A stretch of 64,000 nucleotides of DNA, taken from positions 1-64,000 of the forward strand of contig JAFLEE010000019.1 of the NCBI GenBank assembly GCA_017302015.1, read 5' to 3'. The stretch is from Spirochaetota bacterium. Lineage in GTDB: Bacteria > Spirochaetota > UBA12135 > COTS27 > JAFLEE01. The position numbers and the translations under genes were made by a program. Below the pieces are notes generated by a model. The model searched no databases and was not told the origin of the DNA. It saw only the letters and a list, made by a program, of their open reading frames with translations. Of the stretch, positions 55,477 through 64,000 are shown piece by piece (position 1 is the stretch's first letter; each line of letters starts with the position of its first letter).

Positions 55477-57687
55477 ATGAAAATCGGAAACGAATCCTTC
55501 TTCCTCCAATGCTCGGATCATACGGGAGCCCTGGAATCCTGCAGGGTGGATGGGCAAGAACTCCTGGCCCAGGCTCCCCGGCCCCCGTGCCTATTCCGCA
55601 TCGGCGTCCTTGATCACGCGGGGAATCAGGCGATCCACGGTTCCAACGAAGCGGCTTCGATTTCGGCGGGGCCGACGTCGGAGGCCGGTGTGGAATGGGC
55701 GTTCCGGGATGTGGCGGGGCTCGGTCTGGACCTCGCCGTTTCGGTGCGCTTCGATGCGGCCGCGCAGACGATCTCGTTCACGTGGTCCCTCGAGAACCGG
55801 GGAGACCGGCTCGTGGAATGGATCCAACTCCCCATCCTCACGGTGCCCGATCGGCTCGGCTATGGTCCGGGCGAACCGAAGCTATTCTGGCCGGGCAACG
55901 AGGGCTGCCTCATCGGCGATCTGGGTCTGCGGGAGAATTCCTGGAGGCCCTACACGCCCGTGGGCTATCCGGCCCGGGGAGCGGGGGGCTATTATCCCGG
56001 GGCGGCGCCCATGCAATTCATGGCCTACCTCGGGGAGCGCGCGGGGCTCTATGTCGCCACCCATGACCCGGCCTGCGGGACCAAAGAGATCGATTACCTG
56101 CGGGGGGAAGGCGGGGTCGACCTCATCTTCAAGGTTTTTCCCGGGGCCCTGGGCCGGGGAAAGCACGCCCTCGGCTATCCGCTCGTTCTCGCTCCGTGCA
56201 CTGCGGATTGGGTGGACGCCGCGGAGCGCTACCGCCGCTGGGTGCAATCGGGCACGGTGGCCCTGCCGCCCCGCCTGGCGGAAAACACCGCGCTCCCGGA
56301 TTGGGTGAAGGATTCCCCCGTCGTGGTCACCTATCCCGTGCGGGGGAACGGCCACCACGGCTATAAATCTTTTCCGAACGAATTCTTTCCATATACACGG
56401 GCGCTCCCCCACCTGGACCGATTGGCGAAGGAGTGGAACGCACCCCTCTTGGCCCTCCTCATGCAGTGGGAGGGTACCGCTCCCTGGGCCCCTCCCTACG
56501 TGTGGCCGCCCTTGGGCGGGGAAAGGGTTCTGGCCGAGTTCACCGAAGCGCTCCACGAGAGGGGCCACCGCCTCGGGCTCTATTGCTCGGGCACCGCGTG
56601 GACGAATTGGGCCGGCACCGGCGACGGAACCTACCGCCGCGACAAGCAATTCGAGGAGGAGGGCCTCGCCTCGGCCATGTGCGCCGGCCCCCGGGGGGAA
56701 CTCGGTTGCCTCATCTGCAACCACGAGTCCATCCGATTCGGCTTTGATATGTGCACCCATGCGCCGTTCACCCGTCGGGTGATGGCCGAAGAGGCGCGCA
56801 AGATGGCAGCCGCGAAGGTCGACTATATCCAACTACTCGACCAGAACCACGGCGGGGCCAGTTACGGCTGCTATTCGAAGGACCACGGCCATCCCGGGGC
56901 CCACGGGCCTTGGCAGCAGGGCTCCATGAAGGACCTGCTCGCGGGGGTGAAAAAGGCCATGGCCGAGACCGGCAACGAGAGCGTACTCGGCTGCGAGTCG
57001 GCCGCCGCCGAACCCTACTTGGCGGAACTCCCCCTCAACGACCTCCGCTACAACATCAATTGGGCCGAGTTCGGCATGCCCGTGCCGGCCTTCGCCTACG
57101 TCTACCACGAGTACGTGAATAATTTTTCCGGGAACCAAGTGGGGATCACCGAGTTCTTCCTCCCCGCCGAGAACCCCTGGCACCACACCCTGCGCATGGC
57201 CTACTCTTTCATCGCGGGTGACCTCCTGGCGGTGGTCCTGAAATCAGGCGGGGAACTGCATTGGGCCTGGTGCTGCCGCTGGAACGAGGAGGCCCCCGAG
57301 CAGAAGCCCTTAGTCGATTTCGTCGGGCTCCTTAACCGCTGGCGCCGCGGAGCCGCCCGGGAGTACCTCGTCCACGGGCGCATGGAAAAGCCCCACCCCA
57401 TCTCCGGCATGAAGACGGTGACCCTGCGCCATATCCGCGGTTCCACCTTCCCCCATGATTCGGTCCTCACCAGCGCGTGGCGAAGCCCGACGGGCCGGTG
57501 CGCCCAAATCCTGTGCAATTACCTCCCCGAGGCTCAGCGCGTGAAGCTCCTGCTCCCCGCGGGAACGCGCACCCAGACGACGGTGAGCGAATATGGGAAC
57601 CCCTTCGGCCCGGTGTCGGCGCCGGAGGGCGGCTTGCCCCTGGAACTCCCGCCGTTCTCCGCGGCGATGGTGGAATGGGGCGGGTGA
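55477..57687 (+). CDS. DUF6259-like glycoside hydrolase-related protein, 736 aa
   Basis: An N-terminal beta-sandwich (about 1-260, with W-S-L-E-N-R-G-D) is followed by a barrel-like part containing L-L-M-Q-W-E-G-T, L-G-L-Y-C-S-G-T, D-Y-I-Q-L-L-D-Q-N and V-L-G-C-E-S-A-A-A-E. A C-terminal beta domain ends the protein. The order and motifs recall DUF6259 proteins, which look like distant alpha-galactosidase-type (clan GH-D) relatives. D in L-L-D-Q-N and E in C-E-S would be catalytic candidates. There is no signal peptide, so a cytoplasmic location is likely. Divergent from the uronate block with 215 nt between. Specificity unknown. Confidence 0.72.
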   Translation: MKIGNESFFLQCSDHTGALESCRVDGQELLAQAPRPPCLFRIGVLDHAGNQAIHGSNEAASISAGPTSEAGVEWAFRDVAGLGLDLAVSVRFDAAAQTISFTWSLENRGDRLVEWIQLPILTVPDRLGYGPGEPKLFWPGNEGCLIGDLGLRENSWRPYTPVGYPARGAGGYYPGAAPMQFMAYLGERAGLYVATHDPACGTKEIDYLRGEGGVDLIFKVFPGALGRGKHALGYPLVLAPCTADWVDAAERYRRWVQSGTVALPPRLAENTALPDWVKDSPVVVTYPVRGNGHHGYKSFPNEFFPYTRALPHLDRLAKEWNAPLLALLMQWEGTAPWAPPYVWPPLGGERVLAEFTEALHERGHRLGLYCSGTAWTNWAGTGDGTYRRDKQFEEEGLASAMCAGPRGELGCLICNHESIRFGFDMCTHAPFTRRVMAEEARKMAAAKVDYIQLLDQNHGGASYGCYSKDHGHPGAHGPWQQGSMKDLLAGVKKAMAETGNESVLGCESAAAEPYLAELPLNDLRYNINWAEFGMPVPAFAYVYHEYVNNFSGNQVGITEFFLPAENPWHHTLRMAYSFIAGDLLAVVLKSGGELHWAWCCRWNEEAPEQKPLVDFVGLLNRWRRGAAREYLVHGRMEKPHPISGMKTVTLRHIRGSTFPHDSVLTSAWRSPTGRCAQILCNYLPEAQRVKLLLPAGTRTQTTVSEYGNPFGPVSAPEGGLPLELPPFSAAMVEWGG

Positions 57688-57858
57688 GGGGGGGGCGGAT
57701 CTGAGGGCTGGTGCAGCGCTGGCCCGCTCTTTGTGCCATTTTTCCTGCGCCGCGGCGCTTGCCGCCGAGAAGGGCGGGCGTTTCGGGTAGGTGTCAGGGC
57801 GCAAGGGCCTGTCCCCGGGAGCGGATTTCGGGCAAAATAGGCACCATTCGGAGGCACC

Positions 57859-59031
57859 ATGCACCTGCTATTGCGGAGTTCGTGGCAGAACGTGAATATC
57901 GGCGATGTGGCCCACACGCCGGGGGTCCTGGCCCTGTTGGAAAAGGCGATCCCAGGGCTCGAGGTGACCCTCTGGCCCAACCCCCTCGAACCCGAGGTGA
58001 AGGCGATGATCGTCAAACGCTTCCCCCGGCTCCATCTGGCCGAGACTCCCGCCGAGAAAAAGCGGGCCCTTCGCGATTGCGGCTTCTTCCTCCACGGCTC
58101 CGGCCCCTATCTGGTGGGTTGGCGGGAACTCAACCAGTGGGCGGAGGAGACCGGAAAGCCCTTCGGCGTTTTCGGCATCACGTTGGCGCGCCCCGCCGAC
58201 CCGGGGCGAATGCCCGAGCACGAGGCGATGTACCGGCACCTGCCCGAGGCCGACTTCGTGTACTACCGCGATTCGCCTTCCCTCGACGCCGCGCGCGCCA
58301 TGGGCCTCGCCTCGAGGCATGACGGGTTCGGCCCCGACGGCGCCTTCTCGGTGGACCTCGCCAACGCGCCGGCCGCCGAGGCTTTCACGCGCACCCATGG
58401 GCTGGAAAAGGGGAAGTTCTTGTGCTGCATCCCCAAGCTCCGGTTCACCCCCTACTGGATCCTCCACCCCGAGCAGGCCTTCGACCCGGCCAAGCACGCG
58501 CGCAACGAGGCCATGAAAGAGAACGACCATGAGCCCTTGCGCCGGGCGATCCGATCCGTGGTCGCCGAGGGGGGGATGAAAATCCTCCTCTGCCCCGAGG
58601 ACCGCACCCAGATGCGGGTGGGGAAGGAACTCCTCTACGATCGCCTGGAGCCGGAGGTGCGGGAGCGGGTGGTGTGGCGCCCGGATCACTGGCTCACGGA
58701 CGAAGCGTTGAGCACCTACCGCTTGAGCGCCGGGCTCTTCGGCCATGAACAGCACAGCCCCATCATGGCCATCGGCGCGGGCATCCCCGCCTGCGTGGGA
58801 CGCTGGGCCGAACAGACCACCAAGGGCTTCATGTGGAAAGATATCGGCCTGGGGGATTGGCTCTTCGACCTGGATGCCGAATCGGACCGGGCGCGCTACC
58901 CCGATGCCGTGCTGGAGATCGCGCGGAATCCGGCGGCAGCGACCGAAAAGGCCCTCGCCGCGCGCGCCCGGGTCCGGGAAGCCCAAGCGGGGATGATCGC
59001 GAGCCTGAAGGCCTCGTTGGGGTCCCACTGA
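57859..59031 (+). CDS. Polysaccharide pyruvyl transferase family protein, 390 aa
   Basis: GGAGG lies six nt before the ATG. N-I-G-D-V-A-H-T-P-G at the N-terminus and G-H-E-Q-H-S-P-I-M-A-I-G-A-G-I-P near residue 300 are the two landmarks of the pyruvyl-transferase family (WcaK/CsaB-like), which transfers pyruvate from phosphoenolpyruvate to sugars of exopolysaccharides or cell-wall polymers. There are no other export or glycosyltransferase genes nearby, so the acceptor is unknown. Cytoplasmic, no signal peptide. Convergent with the DUF4955 gene. Confidence 0.88.
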   Translation: MHLLLRSSWQNVNIGDVAHTPGVLALLEKAIPGLEVTLWPNPLEPEVKAMIVKRFPRLHLAETPAEKKRALRDCGFFLHGSGPYLVGWRELNQWAEETGKPFGVFGITLARPADPGRMPEHEAMYRHLPEADFVYYRDSPSLDAARAMGLASRHDGFGPDGAFSVDLANAPAAEAFTRTHGLEKGKFLCCIPKLRFTPYWILHPEQAFDPAKHARNEAMKENDHEPLRRAIRSVVAEGGMKILLCPEDRTQMRVGKELLYDRLEPEVRERVVWRPDHWLTDEALSTYRLSAGLFGHEQHSPIMAIGAGIPACVGRWAEQTTKGFMWKDIGLGDWLFDLDAESDRARYPDAVLEIARNPAAATEKALAARARVREAQAGMIASLKASLGSH

Positions 59032-59050
59032 GGCGAAGGCCCGGCCGCCC

Positions 59051-61582
59051 TCATTTGGGGATTTCCAGGCGCAGTCCCGGACCCTCCTCCGAAATGGCGG
59101 CCATGCCCCCGATCGCCTTGGCGTAGGCGAAGAAGTCGGCCACATCGGGCGACCGCTCGAATCCCGGCGGACGCTTCGTCTCTTCGGCGCCCATCTCGAA
59201 GACGATGGCCTTCCCGGGCCCCTTGGCGATGGTCGAGACGCGGATGACATGCCCGCGCCGCTCGATGGCATACAGGGCGGCGAGGCCCGCGTAGAGGCCA
59301 TGGCGAAGATAGGTCTGGTCCGCGGTCACCGAGAGTTTCTCATCCCCCATCACGAAGGCGTTCGATTCGGTGCCCCAAACGCGCATCGCCTTGGCGGTCA
59401 CGAACTCGAGGAGGGCCTTCACGAAAAACGTCTCGGGAACGAGGAAGGGGACGGCGCCGGGCGAGGACCTTTCGAAATGGGCGGGGAACGCTCCCGAAGC
59501 CAGCCGCGTCTGGTCGGCCTTGGCTTCGGCCACCCAGGGGGGCGGGGCCCCCAATCGCAGGGCCAGCTGGGCTTCGTAGAGGGAATCGGGGGTCACGGCG
59601 CTTCCCAGCGACTCCAAACATTCCAGGTGGTCTTCGTTGAACCGGGCCCGCTGACCGTGGAGCCCCACGATGATGGGGTTGTAGAACACATCGGCCCCGT
59701 CGTTTTTCCAGAAATCGTAGGTGGGCCCCGAGGGGCCGTCCTTCTTCCGCCCGTGGTCGAGGTTCCACACCACCATTTTCCCGAGGTGCTGGGGGAAGTC
59801 GCGCAGCCCCCCGGTGGACCCGTAGAGGGAACCCCCGTCGATGCGGTCATAGAGCGAGAGGAAGGGCCGCCCGCTATGGCTGTCGAGGGGCTCCTCCGGG
59901 CCGATTTGGCAGCGCCAGAACACGGTGCCCACGGCCTTCTGGCTCACGCTGGGCCCGTGGATAAAATGGGCCCGGTCGTCCATCAGCCCCCCCAAGACTC
60001 CATGGGTGTAATAATTCACCCGGGGGATATGGTGCCCGGGGTTCCCGAGTATGAAGAGGTTGAGCATGGAAACCGACGACGAGAGGTTCACGCTGACCGT
60101 CTGGCTCACGTCGGTGAACGAGCATCGCCGGACCCAGGCGTTGGCGACCCCCTTCATCTTGAGGGGGGACCAGCCCGAATCCTCCAAGTCGTTGCGATGA
60201 TGGACCACCCGGTTATGGGCGTTCCCCATGAACGCGAGATCCTCGAAGCCCAATTCGGCGATGGGCGCGTGGGGCTTGAGCACCCAACCCGCCCCCGCCT
60301 TCACCGGGTAGCGCAGGGGTTCCTCGAGGTAGACGAGATCGCCCTCGATGCCGCGGATCTGGTGGATCTCCCCCGTCATGGGGGACTTCCTGAAGTTGAG
60401 CCAATCCGCGTCGGGTTCATGGGGAGCGATCATCGCGAGGAGGACCTCGATGTTCTCGTTCATGAGGAAGAAATAGCCGCCCTTCTTCAGGCTCCGGGGA
60501 TCCGAGACCCGCAGGGCCAGGGGGTTTTCGGCAAGCGTCCCCGTGACCTCCGCCAGGGTCGGACGTCCGGTAAGGGGCGCTTCTTCGGCCGGCGATTGGG
60601 CGTAGAAGACCGTGTCGCCCAGGTGGTAATGGCGGGGGTCCATGGGGCCGACGCCGGTCTCGAAGGGATGGATTTGGTGGATGATGGATCCGCCTTCCCC
60701 GCAGCCCTCGCCCTTCAGCACGATCCCCCCGCGTCGGATGTACAGGGTCTTGCGGAGGTCCATGCGCGCATTGACGAGGTAGCGCCCCCGGGGGAAGAAG
60801 ACCACCCCGCCCCCGGCCCCTTCGGCGGCGGCGATCGTCCGTTGGATGGCTTCGCCGTCGTCCGCGAGGTCATCGGGCTTCGCCCCGAAATCGGTGACGG
60901 GGAAGCGCCTTCCGCGCGCTTCGGGCAAGCTGCGCCCATGGTCGTATCCGGCGTAGGAGAAATCCGGGAGGAGCAGATCCTGTCCCTTCACCTTCGCCCG
61001 GGCGAACGCATCGAAGGCCGCCGAGGGTTTCGCGGCCGTGGAAGGGGCCGCGGGCCACGACTGGCGAACCCCGGGCGGGATGAGGGTGTCGAAGCGGTCC
61101 CCGTCGAGGGGCACGATGACCAGCAGGTGGGGGATGGCGAAGCGCCCCCCTTCCAAGCCCGGATGGCCGGGAATCCGCACCGGTCCCGCTTGGAACACGG
61201 CGCGATAGATCGAATCGGATAGACCGCCCTTGCCGAGGGACCAGGCGGCGGTGAAGCCCGTGGCGATCCAGGGCTCGGGCAACTCCACCTCGCCCACCCG
61301 CGCGGCGAACAGGTACACGGCCGCCGGCGATTTCAACGCGAGGGAGTACCCGGCGAAGGCCAGATCCGACTTGCCGCGGCCCACCGCCACCGTGGTTTGC
61401 CCCAGGAGTTGGGGCGGGCAGGCTTTCAGGGCGGTCGCCAAGCCCGTGCACCGGGCCGTGCCCGTGGCCAGGGCCTCGATCTTCCCGCGGGTTTCGGCGG
61501 GCAGGACGAGATCGGCCTCGGGGTAGGGGTTCGGAAACGCCCAGGCGATGAGGAGGGGAGCCAACCAATGGAAGGTTTTCAT
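59051..61582 (-). CDS. Exported beta-helix protein with DUF4955-like C-terminus, 843 aa
   Basis: ATG 61582 begins a short signal peptide (M-K-T-F-H-W-L-A-P-L-L-I-A-W-A). The part F-P-V-T-D-F-G-A-K-P-D-D-L-A-D-D (about 215-235) and A-A-E-G-A-G-G-G-V-V-F-F-P-R-G are typical of pectate-lyase-superfamily beta-helices. The later S-Q-K-A-V-G-T-V-F-W-R-C and D-S-H-S-G-R-P-F-L-S-L-Y-D resemble DUF4955, found on exported polysaccharide-degrading proteins. Enzyme activity not established. TATGAT lies 6 nt before the ATG. Confidence 0.82.
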   Translation of the reverse strand: MKTFHWLAPLLIAWAFPNPYPEADLVLPAETRGKIEALATGTARCTGLATALKACPPQLLGQTTVAVGRGKSDLAFAGYSLALKSPAAVYLFAARVGEVELPEPWIATGFTAAWSLGKGGLSDSIYRAVFQAGPVRIPGHPGLEGGRFAIPHLLVIVPLDGDRFDTLIPPGVRQSWPAAPSTAAKPSAAFDAFARAKVKGQDLLLPDFSYAGYDHGRSLPEARGRRFPVTDFGAKPDDLADDGEAIQRTIAAAEGAGGGVVFFPRGRYLVNARMDLRKTLYIRRGGIVLKGEGCGEGGSIIHQIHPFETGVGPMDPRHYHLGDTVFYAQSPAEEAPLTGRPTLAEVTGTLAENPLALRVSDPRSLKKGGYFFLMNENIEVLLAMIAPHEPDADWLNFRKSPMTGEIHQIRGIEGDLVYLEEPLRYPVKAGAGWVLKPHAPIAELGFEDLAFMGNAHNRVVHHRNDLEDSGWSPLKMKGVANAWVRRCSFTDVSQTVSVNLSSSVSMLNLFILGNPGHHIPRVNYYTHGVLGGLMDDRAHFIHGPSVSQKAVGTVFWRCQIGPEEPLDSHSGRPFLSLYDRIDGGSLYGSTGGLRDFPQHLGKMVVWNLDHGRKKDGPSGPTYDFWKNDGADVFYNPIIVGLHGQRARFNEDHLECLESLGSAVTPDSLYEAQLALRLGAPPPWVAEAKADQTRLASGAFPAHFERSSPGAVPFLVPETFFVKALLEFVTAKAMRVWGTESNAFVMGDEKLSVTADQTYLRHGLYAGLAALYAIERRGHVIRVSTIAKGPGKAIVFEMGAEETKRPPGFERSPDVADFFAYAKAIGGMAAISEEGPGLRLEIPK

Positions 61583-61810
61583 CCCCCTATCATACCGCGA
61601 CAACGTCGATCGAGGCAGATCCTGCAAGACGCGTTTCCGGACCGAGTCCTGGAATTCCGCCTCAGTGTCGGTGTGCGCCCACGTTTACGGGCGGTCGATG
61701 GTCCCAAAAGCCGCCCCGGTGAATGTGCCGCCCTTCGTCTCACCGTCGCCGGCAAGGGATCCTATGTGGAGGAGGGGATGGATAGGGGACCGAAAAAAAT
61801 GGACCGCGCG
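61583..61810. other. Intergenic region, no gene recognised
   Basis: This is about 230 nt between the DUF4955 start and the terminator-like hairpin of the next gene. No credible ORF on either strand; it carries the leftward promoter of the DUF4955 gene near its left end. Confidence 0.5.
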
Positions 61811-61840
61811 GAAGAATCATCCCGCGCCCGCGCGGGATGA
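61811..61840 (-). terminator. Terminator-like hairpin behind the 95-aa gene
   Basis: A perfect 10-bp stem TCATCCCGCG / CGCGGGATGA (61817-61826 and 61831-61840) with a 4-nt loop lies 32 nt after the stop and, on the minus strand, is followed by TTCTTCC. It is a good intrinsic terminator candidate with a short T-tract. Confidence 0.55.
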
Positions 61841-61872
61841 GGCCCCGGTCCGTCGGCGGCCCAGCCTATTCT

Positions 61873-62160
61873 TTATTGATCCTCGAACGCGTCCCAGATC
61901 TGCTGGGTGAAGCCCAGGCCCGCGGCCGCCTTCTGTTGGGAATGCGTGAGGCGCTCCCAATTCTGCGAGGCGGTGTCCGGGACGTTTTCCTGGCTATCCC
62001 ACACCTCTTCGTTCCAGCCGAGGGCGCTCCAAAGGTCCTGCTCCTCGTGGGAGAGGTCGCGCCAATAGCAGTCTTCCCAGACCATCGGGTCTCCCTTCAT
62101 ATCGCGCACGGCCATGGGCAACTCCCCCTCGAACGGGTCGAGGTTTCTGGCCGGTTTCAT
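61873..62160 (-). CDS. Small two-repeat protein of unknown function, 95 aa
   Basis: The frame starts with TTG at 62181; ATG 62160 is preferred. Two related segments are visible: Y-W-R-D-L-S-H-E-E-Q-D-L-W-S-A-L-G-W-N-E-E-V-W-D and N-W-E-R-L-T-H-S-Q-Q-K-A-A-A-G-L-G-F-T-Q-Q-I-W-D. Each carries the pattern W-x-x-L-(S/T)-x-x-x-Q...L-G-(W/F)-x-x-x-x-W-D, probably a short helical motif. Soluble and acidic. No named family known to me; similar short W...LG...W repeats occur in some algal proteins, from memory. It ends in a terminator-like hairpin. Confidence 0.75.
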   Translation of the reverse strand: MKPARNLDPFEGELPMAVRDMKGDPMVWEDCYWRDLSHEEQDLWSALGWNEEVWDSQENVPDTASQNWERLTHSQQKAAAGLGFTQQIWDAFEDQ

Positions 62161-62300
62161 CGGACCGGCCGGTGTAGACAATACAACGCGGAAGCGGGTC
62201 TTGGCAAGGGGGAAAAAGGCGCGTCGTTCCCACAGGGGCGCCGAAGCGGAGGGCCGCCGCCTCGGCGGTCCGGGGAAGGTCTCGGGGATGGACGCTTCCC

Positions 62301-63746
62301 CTATTCCACCGTTTCCATGAGGATCGTGTCCATCACGCGGCCGCCGAGATTGACTTCGGTGACGGCGACGAGGTGGTCCCCGGGCTTCACGAGGCCCTTC
62401 GTTTTAAGCCGCGCGATGGCGGCCTCGAAGTTCTTGGCGGAATCGTCGTGGAATTCGATGAGGAAGGGCTCGATGCCCCAGAAAAGGGCCAGGGTCGGCA
62501 GGAGCACGGGGTCGTCGGTGAAGGCGAAGACGGGCGTGCCGAGGGAGCGCTGCCAGGCGGCGTTTCGCGCCATGCTTCCCCGGCGCGTGAAGACGATGAG
62601 GGCGGCGGCCCCCACCTCCCGTGCCATGAGGCTCGCGGCCTTCACCATCTTGGCCCCCAGGCTGGGCATGCGGGCGAGCTCGGCATAGCCGGCGCCGCCG
62701 CTGCGCTCCACGCGGCGGGCGATGCGGTCCATGATCTCGAGGCAGGCCAGGGGGTAATGGCCCACCGAGGTCTCGCCCGAGTGCATGATGGCGTCGGCCT
62801 GCTCGAAGACGGCGTTGGAGACGTCGGTGATCTCGGCGCGGGTGGGGGAAGGGTTGTCGATCATGCTCTCGAGCATGTGGGTGGCCACGATCACCGGCGT
62901 GCCGGCCAGGATGCAATGCTTCACGATGCGCCGCTGGATGATGGGGAGTTCCTCGAAGGGCAGTTCGATGCCGAGGTCTCCCCGGGCCACCATGACGGCG
63001 TCGGCGGCGGCGATGATGGCGTCGAGGTTCTTCACCCCCTCCTGGTCCTCGAGTTTGGCGATGACCTTCTGGGGCGCCTTGCGGTAGTCGAGGATCGCCT
63101 TGAGTTTCAGGACATCCTCGGCCTCGCGGCAGAACGACATGGCGATATAGTCCACGCCGATGGCCATGGCGGTCTCGACGTCGAGGATGTCCTTCTCCGT
63201 GAGGGCGGGGAGCTTCACGCGCACGCCGGGCAGGTTGATATGGCGCCGGCTCCCGAGCACGCCCTCGGTGAGCACCTCGCAGGTGAGTTCGTTGCGCCGC
63301 TTCTCGAGCACCTTGAGCTTGATGTTGCCGTTGTCGACGATGACGATGTCGCCGAGGCCGATGTCCTCCACCAGGTGCTCGTAGTTCACGTCCACCGAAT
63401 GGGTCTCCTCGCTCTTGGCGCCCCGCACCGTGAGGGCGATGCGATCGCCGGGCTTCAGGTCGAGGGCCGTGGGGAGGTCGCCGGTGCGGATGGCGGGGCC
63501 CTGGAGGTCCATCATGATGGCCACCTGGCGCCCGAGTTCCGCCGCGGTCTGGCGCAGGAGCCTTGTGATCGCGGCGGCGGTCTCCCCGCTGGAATGGCTC
63601 ATATTGATGCGGGCCACGTCCATGCCGGCCTCGATGAGGCGGCGCAGCAACTCGGGGGAATCGGTGGCCGGGCCGATGGTGGCGATGATCTTGGTGCGCC
63701 GAAGCGCGGGGCGGGTACTCGGGGCGGATTCGGATTCGCTTCTCAT
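62301..63746 (-). CDS. pyk: Pyruvate kinase, 481 aa
   Basis: Last step of glycolysis: phosphoenolpyruvate plus ADP to pyruvate plus ATP. Signatures: T-K-I-I-A-T-I-G-P-A-T near the start, R-I-N-M-S-H, M-M-D-L-Q-G-P-A-I-R-T-G, V-I-A-K-L-E-D-Q-E-G with the catalytic Lys, V-M-V-A-R-G-D-L-G-I-E-L and the S-G-E-T-S-V-G-H-Y-P motif. Length and complete C-terminal domain agree with a standard bacterial enzyme. The ATG at 63746 is the first Met giving the family N-terminus; the upstream frame is open but unlike the family. No strong Shine-Dalgarno. Confidence 0.96.
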   Translation of the reverse strand: MRSESESAPSTRPALRRTKIIATIGPATDSPELLRRLIEAGMDVARINMSHSSGETAAAITRLLRQTAAELGRQVAIMMDLQGPAIRTGDLPTALDLKPGDRIALTVRGAKSEETHSVDVNYEHLVEDIGLGDIVIVDNGNIKLKVLEKRRNELTCEVLTEGVLGSRRHINLPGVRVKLPALTEKDILDVETAMAIGVDYIAMSFCREAEDVLKLKAILDYRKAPQKVIAKLEDQEGVKNLDAIIAAADAVMVARGDLGIELPFEELPIIQRRIVKHCILAGTPVIVATHMLESMIDNPSPTRAEITDVSNAVFEQADAIMHSGETSVGHYPLACLEIMDRIARRVERSGGAGYAELARMPSLGAKMVKAASLMAREVGAAALIVFTRRGSMARNAAWQRSLGTPVFAFTDDPVLLPTLALFWGIEPFLIEFHDDSAKNFEAAIARLKTKGLVKPGDHLVAVTEVNLGGRVMDTILMETVE

Positions 63747-64000
63747 GGCCGGGAGCTTCGATTGCCCCGGGGCGGGCGTCAACGCGCGCGCAAGCGTGGT
63801 CGCGGGGTCCTTCCGGATAATCGGGAGGGGAATATTCCTCGCATCGGCTCCTTTTCCGGGTAGAAAGGAGCATGACCCGACTCCTCTCCGTGGCGCCCGC
63901 GCCCGCTCTCGTCTACGCTCCAAGCTGCCGCGGGGTGTATAATCCGCCTGCGCCCCCAGCTCCGGCGGTCCGCCCCTTGCCCACGCCCGAATCCATCCTC
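63747..64000. other. Right edge: intergenic with plus-strand -10 element
   Basis: A perfect TATAAT lies at 63938-63943 on the plus strand, followed by CCGCC as at 35962. A frame from TTG 63977 stays open to the window end, so a rightward gene probably starts beyond or near the edge; too short to name. Confidence 0.4.

Noticed and set aside
63977-64000. Start of a rightward gene (TTG, 8 codons to the window end)
   Set aside because: Too short to judge; only the upstream TATAAT supports it, noted in the right-edge feature.

Overview
The window joins two very different kinds of DNA. Positions 1-6124 are AT-rich and form the proximal part of a chromosomal-type integron cassette array. From about 6.2 kb to the right end the DNA is roughly two-thirds G+C and densely coding, and it belongs to a heterotrophic bacterium that breaks down polysaccharides. 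I cannot name the phylum. Lipoprotein and c-type cytochrome genes, several exported glycoside hydrolases, single-gene AraC/LacI/IclR regulators and no SusC/D-like genes would fit, for example, PVC-group, Fibrobacterota, Spirochaetota or Acidobacteriota relatives. No rRNA, tRNA or CRISPR was seen.

Integron (1-7452). An IntI-type tyrosine recombinase (6220-7452, +) is divergent from the array. attI lies at about 6125-6190 and at least 12 cassettes read leftwards on the minus strand. Eleven attC sites are delimited. Five are unusually long (209-217 bp) and carry internal hairpins with compensatory changes; one is only 57 bp. A 271-bp and a 253/254-bp cassette, both without an ORF, each occur three times, and a 562-bp cassette also lacks a convincing gene. 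The coding cassettes encode small proteins of unknown function, including a lipoprotein and an exported protein.

Respiration and polysaccharide genes, left part (7.8-29.8 kb). There is a divergent pair of c-type cytochrome lipoproteins next to a DUF420 membrane protein, two convergent AraC regulators, and an operon of an exported protein with a 1253-residue GH2-like enzyme. These are followed by a DUF3754 protein, a small SpoIIAA-like protein and acetyl-CoA synthetase. An AraC gene is divergent from a SemiSWEET-like / GH39-like / unknown hydrolase-like operon. Then come SpoIIM-like, GNAT, MFS, SGNH hydrolase, LacI and MazG-like genes.

Polysaccharide genes, right part (29.8-64 kb). This part holds GH71-like, Gfo/Idh/MocA, GH51 arabinofuranosidase and AraC genes, a CsgG-like / NHL-like pair, a HAD phosphatase, a clan GH-A glycosidase and GH57. 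The clearest pathway is a leftward uronate-utilisation block (55261-43495). It contains an SDR and an exported beta-helix protein, then GH105 hydrolase, RraA-like protein, heparinase-II/III-like lyase, zinc dehydrogenase, KduD, an IclR (KdgR-type) regulator and an exported lyase-like protein. The two transcription units of this block share almost the same promoter/leader. Between them lies a tandem array of about 60-bp hairpin repeats with compensatory stem changes. The right end carries DUF6259, polysaccharide pyruvyl transferase, DUF4955 beta-helix and pyruvate kinase genes.

Several genes have a -10-like hexamer exactly 5 nt before the ATG, suggesting leaderless transcription. Family assignments come from reading motifs and from memory of the families; no database search was run.
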